Assembly (NCBI GenBank): GCA_021772025.1
Contig: JAETNT010000003.1
Span: 114,670-178,669, forward strand
From: Enterocloster bolteae
GTDB lineage: Bacteria > Bacillota > Clostridia > Lachnospirales > Lachnospiraceae
DNA: 64,000 bases
Direction: 5' to 3'
The notes under the pieces are model-generated. The model saw nothing but the letters and a program-made list of their open reading frames with translations, ran no database searches and was not told the origin of the DNA. Both the position numbers and the translations under genes were made by a program. Below are positions 32,551 to 41,111 of this stretch, piece by piece; within the stretch, counting starts at the first letter, position 1; the number at the start of each line of letters is the position of its first letter.

Positions 32551-33675
32551 TTAATGAACAGTTTTCCTTTGCAATCCTACATTCAGTACAAGACCGATTC
32601 CAATATAAATACTGAGAAGTGAACTAATGCCCGCGCTGATAAACGGCAGGGGCTGTCCGGTGTTAGGCATCATCTTGGTTGCCACCATGATGTTAATAAA
32701 GCTCTGAAATGCAATCAGAGCCGCCATGCCTGTACAAATCAGTCTTCCTGTTAAGTCTCTGGCCTTAGCGGCCAACCGGATAATTTCAAAAATAATAATT
32801 ACATAAAGGATCAGAACTACCATGACCCCCCGAAATCCCAATTCCTCACCGATTACGGCAAAGATAAAATCTGTCTGCTCTTGGGAGAGAAAATTGCCGT
32901 TTTTTACAGAAGCTATAGTAGTGTTGTTTAATCCCTTCCCGGTTAACTGTCCGGATCCAATCGCAATAAGGGAATTGTCCTGCTGCATATTTCCATCCTG
33001 GTATTTGGGATTGGAGGGAAACATAAAGGCCAGGATTCGATTTGCCTGATATCCTTTTAAAAATGGAATCATCTCATATTGGAGGAGATACACAAACAGC
33101 GCTCCCATAGGGATCAGGACAGCAAGACCGCCGCCAATCCATTTATAACTTAAACCTGCCAGAAATATCATAGACAGGAATATAAGCACAATAATAATAC
33201 TGGTGGAAAGGCTGGGTTCTGCCAATATTAAGATTACCGGAACAGAAAACAGAGCCAGAGATATCCCCAATATAACAGGCTGGTTCAGCCTGTCCTGATA
33301 TTTATTAAAATACCAGGAAAAGAAAACAATCAGGCCGATTTTTACAAACTCAGAAGGCTGGATGGCACCGATACCCGGCAATACAATCCATCGAGTGGCC
33401 CCTCCTACCAGTTTGCCGATTAAAAGGACTGCCGCCAAGATAACAACGCAGCCAATATAAATCAAAGAGCTCAAATTTGCAAGCTTATGGTAATCAATTA
33501 AAGATATGCTGATTGCCAAGACAAATCCTATCACAATTCCCATAATCTGCTTATTTAACAGAGCTGCGTCCATGTTGGACGCGCTCCTTAAAATCAAAAA
33601 GCCAATAATGTTGAGAAAGAAAATCTCTATCAGCAATCGAAAATTGTAATTTCTAAAATTGTATTCAAAAAGCAT
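32551..33675 (-). CDS. rodA: RodA peptidoglycan glycosyltransferase (SEDS family)
   Basis: 374 residues, about ten membrane helices. SEDS signatures include QPSEFVKIGLI, the large loop with KGYQANRILAF, and EQTDFIFAVIGEELGF. RodA polymerises glycan strands for elongation with PBP2, which is encoded in the same operon. It lies between minE and mgsA. Confidence 0.95.
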   Translation of the reverse strand: MLFEYNFRNYNFRLLIEIFFLNIIGFLILRSASNMDAALLNKQIMGIVIGFVLAISISLIDYHKLANLSSLIYIGCVVILAAVLLIGKLVGGATRWIVLPGIGAIQPSEFVKIGLIVFFSWYFNKYQDRLNQPVILGISLALFSVPVILILAEPSLSTSIIIVLIFLSMIFLAGLSYKWIGGGLAVLIPMGALFVYLLQYEMIPFLKGYQANRILAFMFPSNPKYQDGNMQQDNSLIAIGSGQLTGKGLNNTTIASVKNGNFLSQEQTDFIFAVIGEELGFRGVMVVLILYVIIIFEIIRLAAKARDLTGRLICTGMAALIAFQSFINIMVATKMMPNTGQPLPFISAGISSLLSIYIGIGLVLNVGLQRKTVH

Positions 33676-33726
33676 ATTCTAGTAAATCCTCTACTGCTAT
33701 AAAAGTCCGGTAATGGGCTTTTATGT

Positions 33727-34023
33727 TTAATGGTGCATCCGCCGCCGGGCACAAAAAGGTTTTGGTGAACTGCAAAGCGGAATACTTGCCCGAAGTACAG
33801 GCCCTTTTCTGTGGCTTGGGACGGGAGCGAACCCCAGAACCTGAATTTCAATCCCGTCCGCCTCAATTTCCATATATTTTGAAATGACACGAATCATGTC
33901 ATCTTTCATCTTTTCCAGTATCTCCGGAGAGTAATCAGTCTTGTCCGACAGAAGGAGCAGCTTCAGCCTCTTTCTGGCTATCTCTCCGGATGTTTTTTTC
34001 TGAAAAACTGGCCAAACGTTCAT
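33727..34023 (-). CDS. minE: MinE cell division topological specificity factor
   Basis: 98 residues. The N-terminal MinD-binding stretch carries SGEIARKRLKLLLLSDK, followed by the dimerisation strands MIRVISKYMEIEADGIEIQVL and the C-terminal VLRASIPL, which match MinE. The last 15 residues, Cys- and Arg-rich, are beyond the usual end. MinE drives MinCD oscillation. The start follows AGGAGGAGTGAA, and minD is 10 bases upstream. Confidence 0.9.
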   Translation of the reverse strand: MNVWPVFQKKTSGEIARKRLKLLLLSDKTDYSPEILEKMKDDMIRVISKYMEIEADGIEIQVLGFAPVPSHRKGPVLRASIPLCSSPKPFCARRRMHH

Positions 34024-34033
34024 TTCACTCCTC

Positions 34034-34825
34034 CTAAGCCTGCTTTAAAAAGCTGCTCAAGCGGGCAAAGAAGCTTTTGGGAGAGTCCAGCTCCATTAAC
34101 GGGATATTCTCACCCAGGACCCGACGGCATATATTCATGTAGGCCTGTCCGGCTAAGGAGCCCATGCCAACTGAGGGTTCTCCCTGATTAGTAGAAATTA
34201 CAATGGATTCATCATCCGGCACAGCGCCAATAACATTGACTGCCAAAATGTCGATGACATCATCAATGGACATCATGTCTCCCCGGCGAACCATATCCAT
34301 CCGGATACGGTTTACCACCAAATCGATGTCGCGCATCTCAGCCGCCTCCAAAAGGCCGATAATCCGATCTGCATCCCGGATTGCAGAAACTTCAGGAGTC
34401 GTAACTACCAAAGCCCTGTCTGCTCCGGCAATGGCATTGTAAAATCCTTGTTCAATGCCGGCCGGACAGTCCAAGATTATGTAATCAAACTCTTCCCGAA
34501 GATCATCGGACAGTTTTGTCATCTGCTCCGGAGTCACGGCGGACTTGTCCCGGGTTTGAGCAGATGGAAGCAGGTACAGGTTGGGATATCTTTTGTCTCT
34601 TATGAGGGCTTGCTTCATACGACAATTGCCTTCCACTACGTCTACCAGATTGTAAACGATACGGTTTTCCAGGCCCATAACCACATCCAGATTGCGTAGT
34701 CCGATATCCGTATCGATTAGGACTACCCGTTTACCTAAAATGGCCAGGCCGGTTCCTACATTGGCAGAAGTTGTCGTCTTGCCTACCCCTCCTTTACCGG
34801 AAGTAATGACAATGACTTGACTCAT
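34034..34825 (-). CDS. minD: MinD septum-site ATPase
   Basis: 263 residues from ATG 34825 (CAGGAGGATATTGCT upstream), giving the standard N-terminus MSQVIVITSGKGGVGKTT with a deviant Walker A. A C-terminal amphipathic membrane helix (SFFARLSSFLKQA) is present. MinD recruits MinC to the membrane away from midcell. Confidence 0.97.
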   Translation of the reverse strand: MSQVIVITSGKGGVGKTTTSANVGTGLAILGKRVVLIDTDIGLRNLDVVMGLENRIVYNLVDVVEGNCRMKQALIRDKRYPNLYLLPSAQTRDKSAVTPEQMTKLSDDLREEFDYIILDCPAGIEQGFYNAIAGADRALVVTTPEVSAIRDADRIIGLLEAAEMRDIDLVVNRIRMDMVRRGDMMSIDDVIDILAVNVIGAVPDDESIVISTNQGEPSVGMGSLAGQAYMNICRRVLGENIPLMELDSPKSFFARLSSFLKQA

Positions 34826-34890
34826 AGCAATATCCTCCTGCATACTTTTCCAATTACTATTTTACCCTAAATTCACAAATTTTTCCAGCA

Positions 34891-35559
34891 CTAAATAAAA
34901 TTTAGCATACTGAACAAACTTTTCTTTAGTGTTTTGGTATAAATAGCATTATCTTCTGCGTATGCGATAGCCGGGCCTTTGGCGAGGCGTTTTCCCTTTA
35001 CCCCTGCCCGTTGGATGTGCTCTCCGATACGAAGCTGCAGGGGCATCATATCCAAGGCTACGATTACAGCCTCCTCATTCCCGGCGGCTCCCGCAAAGGC
35101 AGAACCTTTCAGTTCCCCCAGAATAATAATATTTCCTTTGGCCGTCACCCTGGCTCCATGCCCAACATCCCCGATAATCACTATGCTGGCCTCAGATTCC
35201 AGCGTATCTCCCCGATCCAGATCTCCTTTAAAAAACTGACCGGTTCTTTCGGAAAGCTCCATAAGCTTTTCATTTAACGCTTTTTCACAGCGGTTAATCC
35301 GCTCTGCATTAGTATCTAACAGGCAGAGAATCTCTATCTGGGAGTTTTCCGTAATGGTATTGACCACCAAAAACTCCTGTTCCGGCGACAGAGGTCTTCC
35401 CTCCAAAGAAAGGGTCATTTGAACCGATCCCCAGAATTTAGCGCTGTCCCTGAACTTTACAGCCACATCTGAAAGCAGTTGTTCAAAGGGAACCATAGGG
35501 TCCAAATAAACCGACATTCCGGCTTTATTACCTTTAATCACCACTGTATTATGACCCAT
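34891..35559 (-). CDS. minC: MinC septum-site inhibitor
   Basis: 222 residues. The N-terminal FtsZ-inhibiting domain is followed by the right-handed beta-helix C-terminal domain, with VIIGDVGHGARVTAKGNIIILGELKGSAFAG and MPLQLRIGE. It prevents polar FtsZ rings. It is placed between PBP2 and minD. Confidence 0.94.
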   Translation of the reverse strand: MGHNTVVIKGNKAGMSVYLDPMVPFEQLLSDVAVKFRDSAKFWGSVQMTLSLEGRPLSPEQEFLVVNTITENSQIEILCLLDTNAERINRCEKALNEKLMELSERTGQFFKGDLDRGDTLESEASIVIIGDVGHGARVTAKGNIIILGELKGSAFAGAAGNEEAVIVALDMMPLQLRIGEHIQRAGVKGKRLAKGPAIAYAEDNAIYTKTLKKSLFSMLNFI

Positions 35560-35597
35560 GACAGTCTCCTTTTCTTTATAATTCGACTGGTTTAAGC

Positions 35598-38489
35598 TTA
35601 ATCTTGAATCTCTACGGCAGTAGCATCCAAAGCGCCTGCTGCTTGGATTCCTTCCAAAGTCGTATATCCATAATAATAGTTGTAAACATTTTTTGCAAGA
35701 GTTGCCGCATTACCGGAACTGTAACCATAAGGAATATTTACCGTAACTGCTACTTCCGGGGCCGCATAGGGGGCAAAGGAAACAAAAAACGCATGGTTGG
35801 TACGTCTGGTATCCTCCTGAGCCGTACCGGTTTTTCCGGCAACTTCAATAGCCAAATCAGAGAAAATCCTCTTAGCTGACCCTTCTGCAATAACCTGACG
35901 CATACCTGCCTGTACTGCGTCCCAGGTGGAGTCCTGAATATTAATAACAGAGGAGACTTCAGGGACATAATCCTTAATCAGGTTTCCGTCAGAATCTGTA
36001 AGCTTATCCAAAAGGCTCAACTCGTAAACGGTTCCCCGGTTAGCCATTGCAGTGACATAGCGGGCAAGCTGGGTGTTGGTAAAGGCATGGCTGCCTTGTC
36101 CCATGGAGGAGCGCTCCGGATCCGTATCGGAAATCCTGGGAGACGCCTCGTCAATTTCTACACCGGAGGTATGATCTAAGCCAAACATGGTGGCATATTT
36201 AGCCAGAGTTTCTAATCCCAAGCTGGTGGAATAGACATCATTTTCATCCATGGACATCCGGTGAGCCAGTTCTGCAACCACATAGTTGCAGGAGTTTCCA
36301 ATTCCGCCGATAATATCCAATTTGCCATGGTGTCCCGGATAAATCCAACATTTAATAGGCGTATCAATTTCCTCATACTTACCGGTACATTCAATGGTCT
36401 CTCCCATCTGAATCACGCCCTCCTCCAGGGCGGCCACCGCAGTAATAGGCTTAAATGTAGAGCCGGGCGCTTTTACCATCATAGTAGCGTTGTTTCGGAG
36501 AGGGAGAGATAAATCCTCCCGAAGCTGGTTGTAATAAGCCGCATCTACTGTGCCTGACATCCGGTTGTTGTCATATCCTGGATAAGTAACCAGAGCACGG
36601 ACTTCCCCGGTGTTTACATCTACAATCACACAGGAACCGGTACAGGGATCCAGTGCAAGCTGAGCCGGGGTCAGCTCAATGCTCTTAATCTTGCTTCGGA
36701 TAAAAGAATAGGCATATGTGTCTCCTCCGGCAGAAAGCTTCGCGATTTCATCCGCATCATATTCCAAAACCCCCTGGTCATAAAGGGCAATGCATAACTG
36801 CCATCCTTTTACCGTACCATCATTAATCAAATATCGGTAGATCTGTTTGGTAAACCGGGGATCCTCTTTCAATTCCTCTATAATGTACGTTACCAGACTT
36901 TCAAAAATACTGTCTGCATTGGAGTATCTGGTGTCAATATCAAGCTTTGCGGTGTCGATCCATCCATCGGCAATCCCTGCATAAATATAATCCCGAAGGC
37001 TGATGGTATCTGCCTTCCAACCCAGGTATGCCGCGCTTGTTTCATCAATATCAGCCTTCTTTATGATCCCTACCTCGTCAGAGGCCAGGAATTCATAGAT
37101 GTAGACCATATAAGCCATCATGTCTTTAGGAAGCTGTCCCAGCTCCAGCGCGTGAGGACTTAAAAGCTCTGCTCGGATATCGTTTAAAATCTGTTCTTGG
37201 GACAGAGTCTGAATCTGATAAAGCTGACGCTCCATAGAGGAGGCCTCCTCCGTGCTCATGTGAGACAGAGACAGTACATTATTATTAATGAGCTGATAAT
37301 ATACGTCTTTTACCGGAATGGGCTTTTTAGAATCCTTAAAATTTTCCTCCTCCCGAATGTCCTCCGGGCGCAAATGATCCAGCAGGATACCGGCAAGCTG
37401 ACGTTCCAAAAGCTCATACACGCCAATCTGCAGATCCTGTTCAATGGAAAGGTAAACATCATTTCCGGCCTGGGGAGCCACCTCTTCTGTTACTTCCAAA
37501 ATCCGGCCCATATTGTCTACATTTACCACTTTATACCCTTTGCTTCCCTGAAGGTCTTTTTCCAACGATGCCTCTAAGCCGGTACGTCCCACCAGATCTG
37601 TGGCTCGGTATTCCTGGTTGCTTCCCTCCGGAATGTCCTTATTGAGCTCTTCAAGCTGTTCTTCCTGGACCTTTCCGATATAACCGATAATCGGCTCAAA
37701 GTAAACGCTGTTGTTATATACCCTAACAGAGCTTTCTTCTATGGTTACGCCTTGAAGATCTGCAGTGTTTTCCATAATCTCCGCAACTGTTTCATCCGAA
37801 ACATTGCTTGCGATGGTGGTGCTTTCGTATTTCCGAAAGGCGGTAAGCTGCATGGTATACCAGATGTTTACCATATTCAGAGCTGTTTCATCATCCAAAA
37901 CCACGGGATTACCTTTTTCGTCCACAATGGAATCCATCTCGTACTCTTTAAATTTTTTTTCAAAGGCCTCCCTGGCCGGGATGTCTGATGGATTTTTACC
38001 GTCTTTATCCAGATCATCCGGGGTGCTTAAATTATAGAAATCTCTCAAAAAACGCCGTTTTGCTCCATCGCTGGCGGAGGTATAAAACATATGGCCGTTT
38101 TCATCTATTGCGATTTCAAATTTTCCCTCAATGGTCTCGTTCTGTTTGTGCAGAATGGTCACCAGACGCAGCAGCATAGCGTTGCGATCCGACGCCCTCC
38201 GGTAAGCTCCTGTATCCTGAACCGCTACCGAATAGGCCAGCTCGTTGTAGGCCAGTATATTACCGTTCCGATCCAAAATATTCCCACGGGTTCCCGGGGT
38301 ATAGATGACCTTCTCGGTCTTTTGCATATATTCATTCAGATAGTCTTCCCCGTGAACAATCTGCAAATTAAACAGGTTCACTGTCAAAAGGATAAACATG
38401 GCGGCAAAGAGAGCCGACAGGGCGACTAATCTGGACGAAGCTATTTTTTGAAGGATTTCTTTTAAAATTTCCAACAAGTCTTTAAACAA
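35598..38489 (-). CDS. mrdA: Penicillin-binding protein 2 (MrdA-type) with large insertion
   Basis: 963 residues; typical class B PBP2 enzymes have 600-700. One membrane helix (about 21-43), a pedestal region starting RGNILDRNG, then the transpeptidase domain with Ser677-Lys680 (PGSTFK), Ser733-x-Asn735 (NSCNY) and KTG (886-888). Between DVYLSIEQDLQIGVYE (about 345-360) and DPCTGSCVIVDVNTGEV (about 614-630), which are adjacent in most relatives, lie about 240 extra, mostly helical residues. It cross-links lateral wall peptidoglycan together with RodA. It overlaps mreD by 8 bases. Confidence 0.93.
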   Translation of the reverse strand: MFKDLLEILKEILQKIASSRLVALSALFAAMFILLTVNLFNLQIVHGEDYLNEYMQKTEKVIYTPGTRGNILDRNGNILAYNELAYSVAVQDTGAYRRASDRNAMLLRLVTILHKQNETIEGKFEIAIDENGHMFYTSASDGAKRRFLRDFYNLSTPDDLDKDGKNPSDIPAREAFEKKFKEYEMDSIVDEKGNPVVLDDETALNMVNIWYTMQLTAFRKYESTTIASNVSDETVAEIMENTADLQGVTIEESSVRVYNNSVYFEPIIGYIGKVQEEQLEELNKDIPEGSNQEYRATDLVGRTGLEASLEKDLQGSKGYKVVNVDNMGRILEVTEEVAPQAGNDVYLSIEQDLQIGVYELLERQLAGILLDHLRPEDIREEENFKDSKKPIPVKDVYYQLINNNVLSLSHMSTEEASSMERQLYQIQTLSQEQILNDIRAELLSPHALELGQLPKDMMAYMVYIYEFLASDEVGIIKKADIDETSAAYLGWKADTISLRDYIYAGIADGWIDTAKLDIDTRYSNADSIFESLVTYIIEELKEDPRFTKQIYRYLINDGTVKGWQLCIALYDQGVLEYDADEIAKLSAGGDTYAYSFIRSKIKSIELTPAQLALDPCTGSCVIVDVNTGEVRALVTYPGYDNNRMSGTVDAAYYNQLREDLSLPLRNNATMMVKAPGSTFKPITAVAALEEGVIQMGETIECTGKYEEIDTPIKCWIYPGHHGKLDIIGGIGNSCNYVVAELAHRMSMDENDVYSTSLGLETLAKYATMFGLDHTSGVEIDEASPRISDTDPERSSMGQGSHAFTNTQLARYVTAMANRGTVYELSLLDKLTDSDGNLIKDYVPEVSSVINIQDSTWDAVQAGMRQVIAEGSAKRIFSDLAIEVAGKTGTAQEDTRRTNHAFFVSFAPYAAPEVAVTVNIPYGYSSGNAATLAKNVYNYYYGYTTLEGIQAAGALDATAVEIQD

Positions 38490-39000
38490 GATTGGTATCT
38501 CTCCTTTGTTCCATTTCTTCCAGCTTTCGGCTGATAAACAAGAAAAGCCGGTAGATCAGCAAGGTAGTGACAACTGTAAAAATGATTTCCGGAATAATAA
38601 TATTTTCCAGATAGTACAGAAAGTCCAACCTCTTCCGAATTAAAAACTGAAATATATAAATGTACAGATTGTAAGCCAGCTCGTTTCCAATAGCAAGGAC
38701 CATGGGGAGCGTAATATAATCTTCATAATAATATCGGGCAAAAATTCCGTTTAAATAGCCGATATAGATAAACAAAAGGCTATAGAAACCAAAAGTCCCT
38801 CCTCCAAATAAATCTAACAGGATCCCCGCAAAAAATCCATATAACATTCCCGAATCCTTTCCGTAAATAAATCCTAAGGAAAAGGTCATAATCAGCAGAA
38901 GATTGGGGGATGCACTAAAAAAGGGGATCAGAGGAAAAATGCAGGTCTGTATGGTAAAAGCCAATATCATAAGGGCCAGATTAATGAGTATCCGTTTCAT
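38482..39000 (-). CDS. mreD: MreD rod-shape membrane protein
   Basis: 172 residues, five or six hydrophobic helices, with the MreD-typical FGFYSLLFIYIGYLNG and a basic C-terminus. A partner of MreC in the elongasome. Its start follows the mreC stop by 10 bases. Confidence 0.9.
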   Translation of the reverse strand: MKRILINLALMILAFTIQTCIFPLIPFFSASPNLLLIMTFSLGFIYGKDSGMLYGFFAGILLDLFGGGTFGFYSLLFIYIGYLNGIFARYYYEDYITLPMVLAIGNELAYNLYIYIFQFLIRKRLDFLYYLENIIIPEIIFTVVTTLLIYRLFLFISRKLEEMEQRRDTNLV

Positions 39001-39010
39001 AGAGCCTCCT

Positions 39011-39877
39011 TTATCTGCCGGAGCTCTCCAGGGATCCTAATTGGGAATCTCCGGTCTCCTTGGTTTCCATAATAACCAGAACCTCCTGAAGATCATCAAA
39101 ATCTGCCGCGGGAATCAAATAACCGGATTTCGTAAGCCTTTCCGAGTCAATGGTAACATCTGCCGCATACCCTATCAGAAGCCCTGGAAGGAACTTGGAA
39201 CTGATATTAGATGTCACAATCTGATCTCCGTCCTGGATATCCCCGTCTTTTGTTATATTGGTAATACTTAAACGGCCATCCCGGTAAAGAGTCAAATCCC
39301 CGGCAACAATACATTTGTCCCCTGTTCGAAGTCCCATAGCGCTGACACGGCTTAAATCGTCAATAATACTCCTCACCGTGGCATAATTGGCTCCTACATC
39401 CGTAACGATCCCTATCAATCCCCCTCCTGCAATGACATTGGAATCTACCTGGACACCATCTTCTGAGCCTTTGTTGATCCGGAATACCTGAAACCAGTCG
39501 CCGGAATCCTTGGCAATGACTCTGGCGCCGATTGTTTCATACTGCATATATTCCTGATCTAATTGATACAGCTCTCTTAAGCGATTCAACTCCTGCTGGC
39601 CCGCCTGCAGCCGGTTATTTTCTTCAATCAGTTCACCTACCCTCTGCTCCAGTTCTTCTTTCTCCGAAAGGGCAGTCTTTAGCTTTCCATAGTCGGCTAA
39701 ATCTTTATAAATGCCGGCTCCTACTGCGTTGACACCGGATTGGATTGGTACAAGTAAATAGCCCACTCCGGTACGGAGCGGGTCCATAATCCCCTCGCGA
39801 AGGGAAGAGACTCCGATTAAAAATACGCATAAAAGCGTGAGTCCTAACAGAATATATCTGCTGCGCTTGGTTTCCAT
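39011..39877 (-). CDS. mreC: MreC rod-shape protein
   Basis: 288 residues. One N-terminal membrane helix, a coiled coil (about 65-110, ALSEKEELEQRVGELIEEN) and the periplasmic beta domain with GGLIGIVTDVG and VVTSNISSKFLPGLLIG. It organises PBP2/RodA. It begins directly after the radC stop; in most Firmicutes mreB lies between them and here it is missing. Confidence 0.94.
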   Translation of the reverse strand: METKRSRYILLGLTLLCVFLIGVSSLREGIMDPLRTGVGYLLVPIQSGVNAVGAGIYKDLADYGKLKTALSEKEELEQRVGELIEENNRLQAGQQELNRLRELYQLDQEYMQYETIGARVIAKDSGDWFQVFRINKGSEDGVQVDSNVIAGGGLIGIVTDVGANYATVRSIIDDLSRVSAMGLRTGDKCIVAGDLTLYRDGRLSITNITKDGDIQDGDQIVTSNISSKFLPGLLIGYAADVTIDSERLTKSGYLIPAADFDDLQEVLVIMETKETGDSQLGSLESSGR

Positions 39878-40591
39878 CTATAACATTCCTCGTTCCTTAA
39901 AACTCATATATGAACTGCCTCCGATAATCACGTGATCTATCAAAGGAATCCCCAGAACTTCTCCGGACTCCTTTACTCGTTTCGTGAGGAGCCTATCCTC
40001 CCGGCTTGGACTTGGATCCCCGCCAGGATGGTTATGGACAATGGCAAGCCGGACTGCCCGGGCCCGAAGAGCCTCGATAAACAAATCCCTTGGGGATAAA
40101 ACCGATGAATTAACAGTTCCTTTCGATAAAAGCACATCCCGGATTAAATGCTGTCTGGTATCAAAAAACATGGCGTAGATGTGCTCCTGTTCTAAATGGC
40201 GCAGGGCTTCCATGTAGTAGCCGGCAATCTGTTCCGGCTCCCGGTAGACGGCGGCCTCACGGGAACCGGCACTTCTCCAGATCCGTTTGGACAGCTCTGC
40301 AATGCACATAAGCTGGGCAGCTTTTACCTTTCCAATACCTTTTACGCCGGTAAATTCGTCAAAGGACAGGTGAAGAAGGCAGGACAGCCCTTCCTCCTCC
40401 CCCATTTTCAAAATTTTCTGCGCCAGCTCTATGGAAGTGTCTTGCCGGGAACCGGTACGGATAATAACAGCCAAAAGCTCCGCATCACTTAAAACCCCGG
40501 GACCCTTTTCCATGCAGCGCTCGTAAGGACCTTCCCCTTCTGGAATTTGCCGCATAGTAATTTTTGTGGACATAGAATAGGTCTTCTCCAT
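39878..40591 (-). CDS. radC: RadC-type JAB/MPN domain protein
   Basis: 237 residues. An N-terminal helix-hairpin-helix region (FTGVKGIGKVKAAQL) and a C-terminal JAB1/MPN metalloprotease-like domain with HNHPGGDPSPSREDRL, the zinc site. Despite its name its role in repair is doubtful. It sits upstream of mreC as usual. Confidence 0.94.
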   Translation of the reverse strand: MEKTYSMSTKITMRQIPEGEGPYERCMEKGPGVLSDAELLAVIIRTGSRQDTSIELAQKILKMGEEEGLSCLLHLSFDEFTGVKGIGKVKAAQLMCIAELSKRIWRSAGSREAAVYREPEQIAGYYMEALRHLEQEHIYAMFFDTRQHLIRDVLLSKGTVNSSVLSPRDLFIEALRARAVRLAIVHNHPGGDPSPSREDRLLTKRVKESGEVLGIPLIDHVIIGGSSYMSFKERGML

Positions 40592-40685
40592 AAATATTCC
40601 TTTCTACGCAGCTCTCCAAGTACGCTCCGGAATATTATGTATGATATCAGGGGCGAAAGCATGTCCGCCATACCTGCAAAAGCGA

Positions 40686-40937
40686 TTATAGAAAACGGTA
40701 TACCAACAAAGCAATGGCAACGCCGATAATGCCGGCCATAGTAATTCGGATGCTGAGCCCAAAGGTAAGAACCAGTATCCCGAAATTAATTACCAAAGGA
40801 TTGTCAAAGCCAAAAGACTGGCCGAAGTTCAGCCAGGAAAGCCCGGGCACTCCCTCTGTCATACTGCCTATAAATCCTCCCAGAACAATTCCGGTCAGCA
40901 AAAGCAACAGCAATATCCAGAAGTTTTTGCTTCTCAT
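40686..40937 (-). CDS. DUF4321 small membrane protein
   Basis: 83 residues from ATG 40937, 8 bases after GGAGG; the longer frame upstream has no ribosome site. Two membrane helices (about 6-24 and 48-80) with the conserved TGIVLGGFIG. Found next to maf/radC/mre genes in Clostridia; function unknown. It is the first gene of the shape/Min operon here, and maf is not present between it and radC. Confidence 0.8.
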   Translation of the reverse strand: MRSKNFWILLLLLLTGIVLGGFIGSMTEGVPGLSWLNFGQSFGFDNPLVINFGILVLTFGLSIRITMAGIIGVAIALLVYRFL

Positions 40938-40974
40938 ATGGGAATCCTCCTTAAACCCTGTGGACAATACCACT

Positions 40975-41003
40975 ATTTTAACATAAGAATCCGCCGGTGT
41001 ATA
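40975..41003 (-). promoter_or_regulatory. Promoter of the DUF4321-radC-mre-min operon
   Basis: Minus strand: TATACA (40998-41003), 17 bases, TAAAAT (40975-40980) with an extended TGT before it. The -35 lies in the perfect palindrome GTGTATACAC (40997-41006), a possible operator. Confidence 0.65.
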
Positions 41004-41050
41004 CACTGTTTTCACGGTTTTCTTCGACCTCTGATGTCAGTATATCTAAA

Positions 41051-41075
41051 AATCCCCTCAAATCCTGAGAGGATT
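41051..41075 (-). terminator. Terminator after the ynbB-like gene
   Basis: AATCCCCTCA (41051-41060) pairs with TGAGAGGATT (41066-41075) with one mismatch; on the minus strand it is followed by TTTTTAG. Confidence 0.75.
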
Positions 41076-41111
41076 CCCTGGTATTTTGCCCGATTTTGAC
41101 GGGAACAGGCG

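Noticed and set aside
33630..33890. An 86-codon minus-strand frame between rodA and minE
   Set aside because: It overlaps both genes in another frame and has no ribosome site; the frame 33727-34023 carries the MinE motifs.
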